From Terriglobia bacterium (GTDB lineage Bacteria; Acidobacteriota; Terriglobia; UBA7540), in assembly GCA_030038235.1 (NCBI GenBank), contig JASHPE010000301.1, positions 1 through 43,420 on the forward strand: DNA of 43,420 bases, in the 5' to 3' direction. The position numbers and the translations under genes are program-made. Below are positions 1-8,417 of this stretch, piece after piece. The notes below the pieces were generated by a model, which searched no databases, was not told the DNA's origin, and was given only the letters and a program-made list of their open reading frames with translations. Within the stretch, counting starts at the first letter, position 1, and each line of letters opens with the position of its first letter.

Positions 1-558
1 TTTGATCAGGGTGAAGCCTTCCTTCGATTCCTTGATCTTCTGCGTGTTCTCGGCATAATCAGCGGGCGTTTGGCCGTGCATGGGGAATCGCACGGCTCCA
101 TCGTAGGCACGAACCCGGTCGCGAATCTTTCCGCCCAGCAGCTTATAAACCGGCACGCCGGCTGCCTGCCCGGCGATGTCCCACAGAGCGATCTCGATGG
201 CGCTCACCGCCGCGCCCCAGGGCTTGAAGGCGCCCATGCGGCGGATCTTGAGCATCACGCGCTGGACGTCCGTCGGGTCCTCGCCCAGAAGATACTGCTT
301 ATAAAACAGCACCATGGGCTTGAGATAGTTCTTGACGGATTCAGCCTCACCGTAGCCCGAAATGCCCTGGTCGGTGACCACTCGAACTACCGGGTTCTGC
401 CCGATGATGGCACACTTAAGGTCGGTGATCTTGATGGAGACGTGCCCGGTCCGCTTTCCCGGAAGCAACACGCTGCCGCCCTGTCGAGCCGACAACGACC
501 TTGCGGCTGCAGCCGCCGAAAGCGACCCGATAAATCCTCTGCGCGTCAAACTGCCCAT
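1..558 (-). CDS. Mandelate racemase/muconate lactonizing enzyme family protein, Tat-exported (C-terminal part outside window)
   Basis: The frame starts at ATG 558 and runs off the left edge, giving the first 186 residues. The N-terminus reads MGSLTRRGFIGSLSAAAAA, a twin-arginine signal, so the enzyme is probably exported folded. The following sequence matches the N-terminal capping domain of the enolase superfamily: a VRVVTDQGISGYGEA segment, then AVSAIEIALWDIAGQAAGVPVYKLLGG, which is the usual end of the MR_MLE N-domain. The metal ligands and catalytic Lys/His lie in the barrel domain outside the window, so the substrate (sugar acid, mandelate-like acid or other) cannot be read. It is divergent from the FG-GAP gene at 884. 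Family assignment is firm; function within the superfamily is open. Confidence 0.85.
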   Translation of the reverse strand, partial: MGSLTRRGFIGSLSAAAAARSLSARQGGSVLLPGKRTGHVSIKITDLKCAIIGQNPVVRVVTDQGISGYGEAESVKNYLKPMVLFYKQYLLGEDPTDVQRVMLKIRRMGAFKPWGAAVSAIEIALWDIAGQAAGVPVYKLLGGKIRDRVRAYDGAVRFPMHGQTPADYAENTQKIKESKEGFTLIK

Positions 559-883
559 TGGTTCTTCCCGTCGAAAGGCATCCCGATGCGGCCCACGGTC
601 TCGCACGGGAGGCAAAATCCCATAGGCCGGGGCGCAAACGGTCAGCCGAATTTCCGAAACTATCGTCCTCTTCGACCGGAATATATCTTTGGCCCCCGCC
701 CCAGTCAAGGGAAGGTCGGTAATGCCGCAATTCGGCCTGGGTGGGGAACCTCGGGGTGCGGATGCCGATCGGCGACGCAGTCGCGATCGCGAGGAGATAC
801 ACTTGCCTGTGGGCGTGCGGACACGCGATGCGGGGCAGATCCGCCTGCTACTGCCGTCCTGATATTTCATGCATGGAGGCGTT
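559..883. other. Divergent intergenic region, no gene seen
   Basis: This 325-bp gap separates two divergent exported-protein genes and must hold both promoters. I see no convincing -35/-10 pair, operator or small gene. A GGAGG ribosome binding site at 875-879 belongs to the right-hand gene. Confidence 0.5.
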
Positions 884-2236
884 ATGCAAAGACGCAAGTT
901 TCTCAGCTTAGGATTGAACGTGGCGGTGACGCCCGCGCTGGCTGCCGCGGCCGCGCCACTTCGCGCTTCGCTCCATCAGGCGCCAACGGGAGGGACGATT
1001 ACCCCAACCTCGCGTCACGCCGATATCTTCCTCTACCACCGGATCGGCACCGACCACGCCGAGTCGCTTTCGGTTCTGGACATGAACGGCGATGGGCGGC
1101 CCGACATTGTGAGCGGCGCCTATTGGTATGAGAATCCCGGGGCGCTGGGCGTCGCCTGGAATCGCCATCAATGGCGCGAAATCAGCGTCTGGCCTTTTCG
1201 CATAACTGGGGTCGACAAAATCGAGTTTGTGGCGGATTGCGCGCAATTCGTGGTAGACGTGAATCACGATGGAGCGCCGGACATTGTCACGGCGGCCTGG
1301 CAGACGGACGGCGTGTGGTGGTATGAGAACCCGAAGAATCCCAGCGGCACGTGGAAACCGCACTTCATCTGCCATTCCAAAGCTACGGAAGGCGGGGATT
1401 TCGCCGACGTGAACGGCGATGGCTTGCCCGATGTAATCCTGGCGCACTATGAGCCTGCAAACCTGATTTGGATCAACTTCCGAGGTCCGGAGCCTGTGGT
1501 GCATTACGTCGGCGGCAAAACGGCGGATGGTCACGGAGTGGGTGTGGCGGATATCACGGGCAACGGCAAGCCCGATCTTCTCTCCGTTCATGGCTGGCTC
1601 GAAAACGTGGACGCCGATCACGACAACTGGAACTGGCATCCGGATTGGGAGTTGGGGGAAGCCGGCTTCCCCATTCTCGGTTACGACGTGAATGGTGACG
1701 GCAAAATGGACCTGATCTACGGCCATGGCCACAGCTTCGGCCTGTATTGGCTTGAACAGAAGATGAGCGGCGCCAGCAGGACGTGGGAGCGCCACACGAT
1801 TGACGATTCCTTTTCTGAGGCGCACGCGCTCAAACTGGCCGATATCGATGGCGACGGGGAGCTGGAGTTGATCACGGGCAAACGCTATCGGGGCGATCCC
1901 GATCCTGGATTGTACGATCCACTTTGTATCTTCTACTACAAGATCGACCGCCGCACCGCCACGTTCACGCGCTTTCCCATCAGCTATAACGGCACCGCCG
2001 AGATTGGAACGCAAATCATTGTGACTGACATCGATGGCGACGGCGACCAGGATATTCTCGTCGCCGGCAAAACTGGAGTGCATTGGCTCGAGAACCTGCG
2101 AGTGGATAAAGTTCCTGCCAAGATCCGCGAACAGCAACTGTGGCTGAATGTGAATTGGCCGTTCCCGGGCGAATCCGGCCCGAATAGCCCCGGCGGTCGC
2201 GAGATTGATAGCGGCTCGATTGTGAAATGCGAATGA
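884..2236 (+). CDS. Secreted FG-GAP/VCBS repeat beta-propeller protein
   Basis: A 450-residue protein. I choose ATG 884 over the in-frame ATG at 869 because GGAGG sits five bases upstream and the protein then begins MQRRKFLSLGLNV, a twin-arginine signal. The mature part is made almost entirely of seven FG-GAP-like repeats with Ca-binding loops of DxNGDGxPD type: MNGDGRPDIV, VNHDGAPDIV, VNGDGLPDVI, ITGNGKPDLL, VNGDGKMDLI, IDGDGELELI and IDGDGDQDIL. Several are followed by a WYENP or HWLENL strand. This is a seven-bladed propeller. In soil acidobacteria and planctomycetes such proteins occur alone or fused to sugar-processing enzymes; no catalytic domain is attached here, so carbohydrate or ligand binding is only a guess. 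Confidence 0.85.
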   Translation: MQRRKFLSLGLNVAVTPALAAAAAPLRASLHQAPTGGTITPTSRHADIFLYHRIGTDHAESLSVLDMNGDGRPDIVSGAYWYENPGALGVAWNRHQWREISVWPFRITGVDKIEFVADCAQFVVDVNHDGAPDIVTAAWQTDGVWWYENPKNPSGTWKPHFICHSKATEGGDFADVNGDGLPDVILAHYEPANLIWINFRGPEPVVHYVGGKTADGHGVGVADITGNGKPDLLSVHGWLENVDADHDNWNWHPDWELGEAGFPILGYDVNGDGKMDLIYGHGHSFGLYWLEQKMSGASRTWERHTIDDSFSEAHALKLADIDGDGELELITGKRYRGDPDPGLYDPLCIFYYKIDRRTATFTRFPISYNGTAEIGTQIIVTDIDGDGDQDILVAGKTGVHWLENLRVDKVPAKIREQQLWLNVNWPFPGESGPNSPGGREIDSGSIVKCE

Positions 2237-2350
2237 AGGCCGGGAAAGGGCGAGGCTTCAGAGCGGCTTTGCCGCCTGCCTTGCGGAAACGCCGCGCGCA
2301 TCGGCCGCGGAAGTCTTCACACAGATTCTGAAGCCCCCCTTTCCCGGCCT
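2237..2350. terminator. Long inverted repeat after the FG-GAP gene, possible terminator
   Basis: The arms at 2237-2262 and 2327-2350 begin AGGCCGGGAAAGGG and end CCCTTTCCCGGCCT, and continue inward with GGCTTCAGA / TCTGAAGCC; a two-base difference in length sits between the two blocks. The loop is about 64 nt, too long for a classic intrinsic terminator, and no T-run follows. It starts directly after the stop codon, so it may act as a 3' end structure or be a dispersed palindromic repeat. Confidence 0.35.
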
Positions 2351-2415
2351 CTTTCAGCAGCCTGCCACGGCCACCCGAGGTAAGCCAGGCTTGAAATTCA
2401 GGCCAACATGATCCA

Positions 2416-2464
2416 ATATCGTTAGGAAAATGATATCGGCTATCGATATCCGTCTTCGATATCG
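2416..2464. promoter_or_regulatory. Putative PadR operator/promoter region
   Basis: Four ATATCG-type half sites crowd within 49 bp: ATATCG at 2416 and 2433, CGATAT at 2444 and 2457. ATATCG-N5-CGATAT (2433-2449) is a perfect inverted repeat. The cluster ends 10 bp before the PadR start at 2475, which fits autorepression, the usual behaviour of PadR regulators. Confidence 0.6.
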
Positions 2465-2474
2465 GGAATCCAGA

Positions 2475-2798
2475 ATGAAACTGACCGAAATCAGGCACTC
2501 CAGGGATCAAGAACTCTTGTCCGGCTTGATCCGCATTCACATTCTTTACCACGCGTGTAACGAACCCATTTACGGATTAGGAATGATCGAAGAGCTGCAA
2601 AGACATGGATACAAATTGAGTGCGGGTACGCTTTACCCTTTGTTACACGGACTTGAAGAAAGGGGGTACTTGCGCTCGAATGACATTCGGTCCGGCAGCG
2701 TGGCGCGCCGGGTCTACCGGGCGACGCCTGCCGGACGGAAGGCGCTTGCCAAAGCGCGCGAAAAGGTGAAAGAGCTGTTGGGTGAACTTCTCGAATAG
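2475..2798 (+). CDS. PadR family transcriptional regulator
   Basis: A 107-residue protein with the PadR winged-helix fold: an HILYHACNEPIYGLGMIEELQRHGYKLSAGTLYPLLHGLEERGYL core followed by a wing with RRVYRATPAGRKAL and a short C-terminal helix. This is the short (subfamily-2) form without the long dimerisation domain. I prefer ATG 2475 over the ATG at 2430 because the latter lies inside the palindromic operator and adds an unconserved N-terminus. The next gene begins 16 bp downstream, so the two are probably cotranscribed and the regulator probably controls that outer-membrane-like protein as well as itself. The inducer is unknown. Confidence 0.85.
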   Translation: MKLTEIRHSRDQELLSGLIRIHILYHACNEPIYGLGMIEELQRHGYKLSAGTLYPLLHGLEERGYLRSNDIRSGSVARRVYRATPAGRKALAKAREKVKELLGELLE

Positions 2799-2814
2799 GC
2801 TGAGGGGAATCGTC

Positions 2815-3702
2815 ATGGCCTTGGCGACAAGTCTGGTAGCCAGGCGGATCGGCGGCAAATGCCCTCTGCTCACGTTCTTCCTCCTGCTGACTGCCCTGAA
2901 GCTGTGGGCGCAGGGTCCCCCCTACCAAATCGACGATCCGGTTCCAGTCGACTACGGCCATTACGAGTTCTACATCTTCGGGAGCACGGATGGGACGCCG
3001 GCGGAGTACGATTCCACAGGACCGGCCTTCGAGTTCAACTGGGGCGCCCTTCCCCGATTGCAGCTGCACATCATCGCCCCATGGGGCAGCATCAACCCAA
3101 CCAATAACCCCATCTACGCCCCCGGCGGCATCGGCCCCTCCGCCTTCGGCTACACCGACACGGAATTGGGCGCCAAAATCGCCTTCATCAAAGAATCGAA
3201 GTACATCCCACAGATCGGCTCCTTCACGATGTTTGAATTGCCGACCGGGAGCTATTCCAAGGGGCTTGGCGTGGGGAAGGTTTGGTACAAACTTCCCCTG
3301 TGGGCGCAAAAGAATATCGGACACTGGCTTCTGGACGGGGGCGCCGGCGAAACGATCGTCCCGCAAACCCAATATCGCAACTTCCCCTACGGCGGCTTCC
3401 TGCTTAAGTACGCCTTCGGCGAGCGGCTGGAGCTCGGAGGCGAGATTTTTGCCCATGGACGCGAGGGCTTGGCCGCACCCCAAACCCAGGCCGCTACCAT
3501 GATCGACCTCGGCGGCTACTACCACTTCAAGAATCATCCGGGCGAGCAGTTTTTGTTCTGCTATGGGCACTCCGTTGCCGGCCAGACCGAGAACTACGCC
3601 TACGTCGGCATGTACTGGACTTGGGGAAGAGATAAAGGTAAGAAACCGGACGCGGGCGCCGGCTGGTTACCAAGGCCGATGGACAGAACGGGATTTCAAT
3701 GA
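2815..3702 (+). CDS. Outer-membrane beta-barrel-like secreted protein (phenol-degradation MetA-like family)
   Basis: A 295-residue protein. ATG 2815 has GAGGGGA at 2802-2808, a better start than the in-frame GTG at 2782 that overlaps padR. The N-terminus has a basic stretch, a hydrophobic core (LLTFFLLLTALKLWA) and a likely cleavage after LWAQ. The mature part alternates aromatic and polar residues as barrel strands do, and ends with a strand-like MYWTWG segment. Phrases such as YGHYEFYIFGS, LPRLQLHIIAPWG and GYTDTELGAKIAF resemble Phenol_MetA_deg/transporter-like barrels. The role is unknown; export or uptake of a hydrophobic compound is plausible. It forms a two-gene unit with the PadR regulator. 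Confidence 0.6.
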   Translation: MALATSLVARRIGGKCPLLTFFLLLTALKLWAQGPPYQIDDPVPVDYGHYEFYIFGSTDGTPAEYDSTGPAFEFNWGALPRLQLHIIAPWGSINPTNNPIYAPGGIGPSAFGYTDTELGAKIAFIKESKYIPQIGSFTMFELPTGSYSKGLGVGKVWYKLPLWAQKNIGHWLLDGGAGETIVPQTQYRNFPYGGFLLKYAFGERLELGGEIFAHGREGLAAPQTQAATMIDLGGYYHFKNHPGEQFLFCYGHSVAGQTENYAYVGMYWTWGRDKGKKPDAGAGWLPRPMDRTGFQ

Positions 3703-3750
3703 CCTGCGGCTTGCAGGCGGCCTCATCGCTAATCCGCAGGGGAAGAGCAA

Positions 3751-4004
3751 ATGGAAATCACAACCCGCGCCCTCTGGACAATAATCCATGGCATCGGTTT
3801 TGGCGCTCTCTACCTGCGGGCGTGTTCCGGCGCGCTGATGGGGCTTTATCAATTCACTGCCTCATCCGCCCCATCGGAATCCGTACTCGGCTCTCAGCGT
3901 TTGCTTCGCGCTTACCTCGTCGCGATGGTTGTGCTGGCATGAGCGGCTGTGCTGATCGGCGCGTATGTCATTTATCCGTGGTGTCGCGCAACGCGTCGTC
4001 ACTT
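3751..4004 (+). pseudogene. Truncated membrane-protein gene with internal TGA stop
   Basis: ATG 3751 is preceded by GGGGAAGAG and opens a frame beginning MEITTRALWTIIHGIGFGAL with a clear transmembrane segment, then a second hydrophobic stretch ending LVAMVVLA where TGA at 3940-3942 stops it after 63 codons. Reading through the TGA continues the same helix (AAVLIGAYVIYPW) before the sequence runs into the 3' end of the convergent PLP-enzyme gene. This pattern suggests a multi-span membrane protein that has acquired a nonsense codon (possibly TGG to TGA) and lost its 3' part. A genuine 63-residue one-helix protein is the alternative. Confidence 0.5.
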
Positions 4005-5267
4005 TTACGTCCCTGCGGCCTCTTCCAGTACGTCACGAAGACGTTCCGCAACCACGCGATCCTCACCCGGTTGCATCATCCAGACGCCCACAACAATCGT
4101 GTTTGCGCCGCCCGCGAGGCCCGCGCTGGCAGGACCGCCGCCGGTGGCGGGATTGAGTTCGATGCGCGGCTTGCCCTGGCGCAGTTTTTCCATCACCTCC
4201 CGCCCGGTGATCTTGATGCGATCGGAGTCATAGGTAATCAGAAGATGAGGAACGTGGTTGGCCACCGGCGGGATGAAGATCTTCGTCTGCACTGTCGGAA
4301 CATTCTGGAGTTGCTGGGCGATGCGGTCGGCGCGTTGATTGAACTCGGCTTCCATGGCGGCGTCGTCCTGGCTCAAGAACCAGTCAATGGCAGCTACCAG
4401 CCCTACAATCTCCTCCTTGGCTACCTTCATGCCGCGTCCGACAGTGTTCGAGTTGGGCGAATTGTTCAGCTTTGCCGCCTGAATCAGGTCCTTCCGGCCC
4501 AGCAGCAGACCGGTGCACTGCGGCCCGCGCAGCCCTTTGCCGCCGGAGAACGTCACCAGGTCAAACCCCATCTCGGTGTAATTCCACAGGTTCGAGACGG
4601 GCGGAACATCGGCTGCGGCATCATTGAAACAGGGAACTCCGTGTTTGTGGGCCACTTTCACCCAGTCCTCCCGGCTGATCTGACCGCCTTCGGCGGCGTT
4701 GAAGAAGTGAGCCATCACGGTGCGATCCGTAAAGGCGCGGTCATAGTCATCGAGTGTTTCCACTTCAACGAAACGAATACCACAATTGCGCAAAGCGTGA
4801 TCGTACTCGTAGCGGTGGGCTTTTTGAACGATCACCTCATTCTTCAGCCCCGTCATGTCCGGGGGTATTCCGACAATCGCAGTCTGGTTACCGGCCGTAA
4901 CGCAAGCGGCCGTACCGAGCGTGAGCGCCGCCGCTGCCCCGGCCGTCACGAGCGCCCCCTCGCAATGCAGCCGCTTCGCGAGGTAGTCGCCCGACGCGTC
5001 CAGCAGCTCATTGAGATTCACCGGTTGCTGCGCAGCCTGCGCCATGGCGGCTTGTACTTCGTCGGGCATGATGGACGCGGAGAGCACCGTGTACGTTCCG
5101 GCGGCGTTGATGAATGGCGTCACGCCAAGCCTCTGGTAATAGTCAACTCCTTTCACGGGCGAAGTGGCGGCCCTCAGGAGCGAATTGCTGCAGGCGACGG
5201 CGCCACTTGCGATCATGGCCTGTCCTCCCTTGCGCAGAAGTTTCCGGCGGCTGATGGTTTTGCTCAA
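4005..5267 (-). CDS. Exported SelA-like PLP-dependent enzyme (DgaE/EF_0838-type), copy 1
   Basis: A fold-type-I PLP enzyme of the selenocysteine synthase-like family that includes D-glucosaminate-6-phosphate ammonia-lyase (DgaE). The Schiff-base lysine is in VTFSGGKGLRGPQCTG and the cofactor-binding aspartate in CFNDAAADVPP. The N-terminus carries a twin-arginine motif (SRRKLLRKG) before a hydrophobic stretch, so the protein probably reaches the periplasm with PLP already bound. I choose TTG 5267, six bases after an AAGGAG; ATG 5306 would add 13 residues and has no clear site. It is the last gene of a four-gene operon, 54 bp after the amidohydrolase; these two families are also neighbours in other bacteria. 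The chemistry is probably ammonia elimination from an amino acid or amino-sugar acid; the substrate is unproven. Confidence 0.75.
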   Translation of the reverse strand: MSKTISRRKLLRKGGQAMIASGAVACSNSLLRAATSPVKGVDYYQRLGVTPFINAAGTYTVLSASIMPDEVQAAMAQAAQQPVNLNELLDASGDYLAKRLHCEGALVTAGAAAALTLGTAACVTAGNQTAIVGIPPDMTGLKNEVIVQKAHRYEYDHALRNCGIRFVEVETLDDYDRAFTDRTVMAHFFNAAEGGQISREDWVKVAHKHGVPCFNDAAADVPPVSNLWNYTEMGFDLVTFSGGKGLRGPQCTGLLLGRKDLIQAAKLNNSPNSNTVGRGMKVAKEEIVGLVAAIDWFLSQDDAAMEAEFNQRADRIAQQLQNVPTVQTKIFIPPVANHVPHLLITYDSDRIKITGREVMEKLRQGKPRIELNPATGGGPASAGLAGGANTIVVGVWMMQPGEDRVVAERLRDVLEEAAGT

Positions 5268-5321
5268 TTCCGGCTCCTTCTCTTGGGATGGTTCAGCTCC
5301 CCGCAACGTGGTCTCGTGGGC

Positions 5322-6677
5322 TCACTGCCGTGGATAGTCGTCCGCCTTGGCGGGCGTCGAGTTACCCAGAACCGGCGTCGTGAAGTATTGCGGGCGCGCT
5401 TTTTCCCAGGGAACCATGCTGAGACCCGAAGGGTCGTAGACGATCCGGCCGCCTCGAATGGTCATGCGAGCGACCAGCTTCACGTCGGCATCCATTCGAG
5501 CGAAACCGCAGTCGATGTAGCTAAAGCGGCCATGAAGCTCCTCGAGTACCGCGATGTCGGCGTCCTCGCCGACGGACAAAGTCCCAAGCTCCGGCCGGCG
5601 AATCTCCCGCGCGGGATTAACAGTCGAGCGCCGAATCAGATCTTCAAGCGGGACGCCCATAGCCAGAAACTTGGAAATCACTTCAGTCATGCTGATCAGG
5701 TTGAGATCGCCCATGTGCAAGTCGGTGGACATCGAATCGGGGATAAAGCCCTGCTTGACTGCCGGGACGGCGTTGCGAAACCAGAAGCTGCCCGCGCCGT
5801 GCCCGACATCGAAAATCACCCCGCGTTCACGGGCTTCCGCGAGGATCGGATTGATTTCGCCACTGGGAAGAATGATGGGAAATTGCTGTGCGAAGACGTG
5901 AGTATGAATATCGCCGGGGCGCATCTTTGTGAGAATGAGATCCGCATAGGGCCGGTCCGGTCGAGGCCAGAAATCGAACATCACGGGTACGCCCGCCGCG
6001 CGGCCGCATTCTTCAGCGCGGTCGACGGCCGCCCAGGGCGTATGCCCGGCATCCCAGGGATCCGACGTCCAATAGTGCGCGGTCTTCACGCCCACGATCA
6101 CGTCCGGGTACCTGGCAATGGTCTCGGCGCACCGTTTCGGATCCATCTGGTCGACGGTCTGTTCCAGGCCGCCGTTCATGCCGTTGGCCACGATGTTCAG
6201 AAACGCCAGTACGCGCACTTTGGCGTGGTCGATCACCTCTTCCTTTTCCTGCAGGAAGGTGTCGGCTCCGGCACTGCCGGCGTCGACCAAGGTTGTGACG
6301 CCGCCTTGAAGAGCAATATCCGCCGGGACGCCGAGGGGTGCAGTATGCGACCGCGCCTCCGGGGCGAACCAGTTGACTGGAGCTCCACCATGGCCCACAT
6401 GGAAGTGAATATCGATAAGACCCGGCGTGACGTAGAGACCGGAAACGTCCACCACCTTGCCAGCCTGACCCGGGGGGATGTTGGCCTCGACCGCCGCAAT
6501 CTTACCCTTGACGACGGCCACATCCATCACCGAGTCGAGGTGGTTGGCGGGGTCGATCACGTGACCGCCGTTAAGGAGCAAGTCGTAACGGGGCGCTTGT
6601 GCCGACGAGTTGCTGACCATGCTGGCCGTTCCGAGGAGGATCGTAAGCGCTGTGGCGCACGCTCGATTCCGCCTCAT
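5322..6677 (-). CDS. Secreted amidohydrolase/deacetylase family metallohydrolase (Atu3266/EF_0837-like)
   Basis: A 451-residue TIM-barrel amidohydrolase with an N-terminal signal (MRRNRACATALTILLGTASM, likely cut near SSAQ). Metal site: H91xH93 in GLIDIHFHVGH, a probable carbamylated lysine in VIVGVKTAHYW, and later H/D motifs in FDVGHGAGSFWF and MSTDLHMGDL. The N- and C-terminal beta-sandwich is present (LLLNGGHVIDPAN; MTIRGGRIVYDPSG). A good GAGGAGG lies before ATG 6677. The closest family members I recognise are the Atu3266/EF_0837 enzymes, often encoded beside SelA-like PLP enzymes as here. Hydrolysis of an N-acyl amino acid, lactone or ester in the periplasm is likely; substrate unknown. 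The upstream cytochrome gene ends 12 bp away. Confidence 0.8.
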   Translation of the reverse strand: MRRNRACATALTILLGTASMVSNSSAQAPRYDLLLNGGHVIDPANHLDSVMDVAVVKGKIAAVEANIPPGQAGKVVDVSGLYVTPGLIDIHFHVGHGGAPVNWFAPEARSHTAPLGVPADIALQGGVTTLVDAGSAGADTFLQEKEEVIDHAKVRVLAFLNIVANGMNGGLEQTVDQMDPKRCAETIARYPDVIVGVKTAHYWTSDPWDAGHTPWAAVDRAEECGRAAGVPVMFDFWPRPDRPYADLILTKMRPGDIHTHVFAQQFPIILPSGEINPILAEARERGVIFDVGHGAGSFWFRNAVPAVKQGFIPDSMSTDLHMGDLNLISMTEVISKFLAMGVPLEDLIRRSTVNPAREIRRPELGTLSVGEDADIAVLEELHGRFSYIDCGFARMDADVKLVARMTIRGGRIVYDPSGLSMVPWEKARPQYFTTPVLGNSTPAKADDYPRQ

Positions 6678-6689
6678 AGGTGTCCTCCT

Positions 6690-7562
6690 CTAGTTTACGC
6701 CCCGTGCGGCTTTCCAATCCGTGATGGCGCCACCCCTAGATCCAGTGCAAACCGAAGCAAGAAAACTCACCACATCATCGAGGTCGCGAGCACTGAGCCG
6801 CGAAGCATAGTCGGAGGGCATCAGCGAATGATGATCGTGGCTCAGGGCGGCCAGGTCGGACTTCATCAGCAGATGAAAGCTGCCATCGGGGGTCTGCAAT
6901 TGCAGCGAGAAGTTGTCTTCGTTGCGCGCCACACCTGCCAGCTTGCTGCCATCGCGCGTGAAGGCCGTGACGGTGTCTGCCTTTGGGCTAAGATCCCGGT
7001 TCGGATTGACGATCGCCTGGCGGATGTTCTCCGGCGAATGGGAACGAGAATAGTCCGAAAGGTCCGGCCCCAGGAAGCCACCCTCGCCGCGAATCATATG
7101 GCAATCGGAGCAGTGTGCCGGGCCGAAGAACAGCTCTCTGCCTCGACTCGTGTTTCCGTTCACCTTCACAGCCCCGTTTCTTCCCTGGAGAACGCGAAGG
7201 TAAGCCACCATCGTCTTGATTTCCGCCAGCCCCAGCGCTTGAAACGAAGGCATCCCTCGCGAGGGAACACCGTTTCGAACGATGGCGTCGAGATCGGCAT
7301 CGGAGAGCTGCTGCACAACGGCGCTGGTTGCAATATCGGGTGCGTGCTCGCCTCCGCGTCCGTCGATTCCGTGACAGGTGCTGCAACGAGAGATGAAGGC
7401 TTGCTTTCCTTGTGTCGACGCTGTGGGGTTGCCCCCGAGCCTCTGATCGCCGCCTACGTTAAGTGCGACCGCAACGGCGGCGAAGTGCGAAGCGAGAATC
7501 GCAAACAAAAGCGGCACCGGCCGTTTTCTTGCGAATCGTGGCAAGACAAAACGAATTTTCAT
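6690..7562 (-). CDS. Secreted diheme cytochrome c
   Basis: A 290-residue protein when started at ATG 7562 (MKIRFVLPRFARKRPVPLLFAILASHF, a signal peptide); an upstream GTG at 7613 would add 17 residues and I see no strong ribosome site for either. Two CXXCH heme sites are visible, CSTCHG near residue 60 and CSDCHM near residue 151, each with a downstream Met candidate (GMPSFQALG; MPSDYASRLS). The C-terminal half resembles the heme domain attached to PQQ or sugar dehydrogenases in acidobacteria. In the operon it sits between RidA and the amidohydrolase and probably passes electrons from an exported oxidoreductase, perhaps the quinoprotein encoded divergently, to the respiratory chain. Confidence 0.85.
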   Translation of the reverse strand: MKIRFVLPRFARKRPVPLLFAILASHFAAVAVALNVGGDQRLGGNPTASTQGKQAFISRCSTCHGIDGRGGEHAPDIATSAVVQQLSDADLDAIVRNGVPSRGMPSFQALGLAEIKTMVAYLRVLQGRNGAVKVNGNTSRGRELFFGPAHCSDCHMIRGEGGFLGPDLSDYSRSHSPENIRQAIVNPNRDLSPKADTVTAFTRDGSKLAGVARNEDNFSLQLQTPDGSFHLLMKSDLAALSHDHHSLMPSDYASRLSARDLDDVVSFLASVCTGSRGGAITDWKAARGVN

Positions 7563-7637
7563 TCCGAAAAGCCGCGGGAGGGCAGCGCGGCTTCCTTTCC
7601 CGCGGCCGTTCACTGCTTGCGGTGCAGATTCTTCCCG

Positions 7638-8129
7638 CTAGTGAGCCATTGCAGGCCGCACCGTAAACCCTTCCTGTTTCACCGCAACAGCGGAGATTTC
7701 GATCTTGGCTCCGTTTACCAGTCCTGCGGCCTGGATGGTGGTGCGGGCCGGCTTCGGACTTGGGAAGAACGTAGTATAGACCTTGTTCATGGCCGCAAAA
7801 TCCGAGATGTCAGACAGATAAACGTTTACGTTAACGACGTCCTTCATCTCGAATCCGGCCTTTGTAACAACCTGCCGGATATGCTCCAACGTCGTCTCCG
7901 TCTGATCGGTGATCCCTTCTTTCAGCTTGCCGTTGCTGTCGGTTCCCTGCTGTCCGGCAACGTAGAGCGTGTTGCCGGCCACAATTCCGTCGCTGAAAGG
8001 GAGGTTTTGCGAAGCTCCGGACAGGCTAACTGCCCGGTGTCCCTGAGCGTAGCCCTGCGCGGCGCTGAGGACCACGGCACCGAGCACTCCGCTCGCCGCT
8101 AGAAATGCCGACCATCTGCAACCGATCAT
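7638..8129 (-). CDS. RidA/YjgF family protein with signal peptide
   Basis: A 163-residue protein: an N-terminal hydrophobic signal (FLAASGVLGAVVLSAAQGYAQG) followed by a complete RidA domain (NLPFSDGIVAGNTLYVAGQQG to AKIEISAVAVKQEG). The conserved arginine that binds the imine substrate's carboxylate is at R129 (PARTTIQ) and E144 lies in KIEISA, so an active enamine/imine deaminase is possible. AGGAG lies seven bases before ATG 8129. Ordinary RidA is cytosolic; a secreted form as first gene of an operon ending in an exported PLP enzyme suggests it quenches 2-aminoacrylate-like products made by that enzyme in the periplasm. Export and partner are inference. Confidence 0.85.
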   Translation of the reverse strand: MIGCRWSAFLAASGVLGAVVLSAAQGYAQGHRAVSLSGASQNLPFSDGIVAGNTLYVAGQQGTDSNGKLKEGITDQTETTLEHIRQVVTKAGFEMKDVVNVNVYLSDISDFAAMNKVYTTFFPSPKPARTTIQAAGLVNGAKIEISAVAVKQEGFTVRPAMAH

Positions 8130-8417
8130 GTTCGAGTCTCCTGAGGCTGAAGAATTTCAAGCTCGACGCGCTGGCGCCGAGCCGTGGGAATAGCGTGACG
8201 GACGTTCGAAAAAGAACCCCATGATACCTCGGAAGTCAATCCGCGCGTAGAGCGCCGTCAGCGGCTGGATCCACGTTCGTTCTCTCTTGGGCGCCGTGCG
8301 GAACAGTGTAGGGCTTGCCAGAAGCAGAACGCTTGCTTGTCAATTCTTTTCATCACATAATCGCGCTTCTCTTCGATCAGCGGGCGATCAGAGGGACGAT
8401 AGAAGAGCCGGAGACTC
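8130..8417. other. Divergent promoter region between RidA operon and quinoprotein
   Basis: These 288 bp separate divergent transcription units. A TTGTCA at 8337-8342 and an ATTGACT on the minus strand near 8237 could be -35 elements, but neither has a convincing -10 at the right distance. No gene is seen. Confidence 0.35.

Noticed and set aside
3699..8102. A 1467-codon plus-strand open frame
   Set aside because: It lies antisense to four genes with clear families, signal peptides and ribosome sites; long antisense frames are expected in GC-rich DNA.
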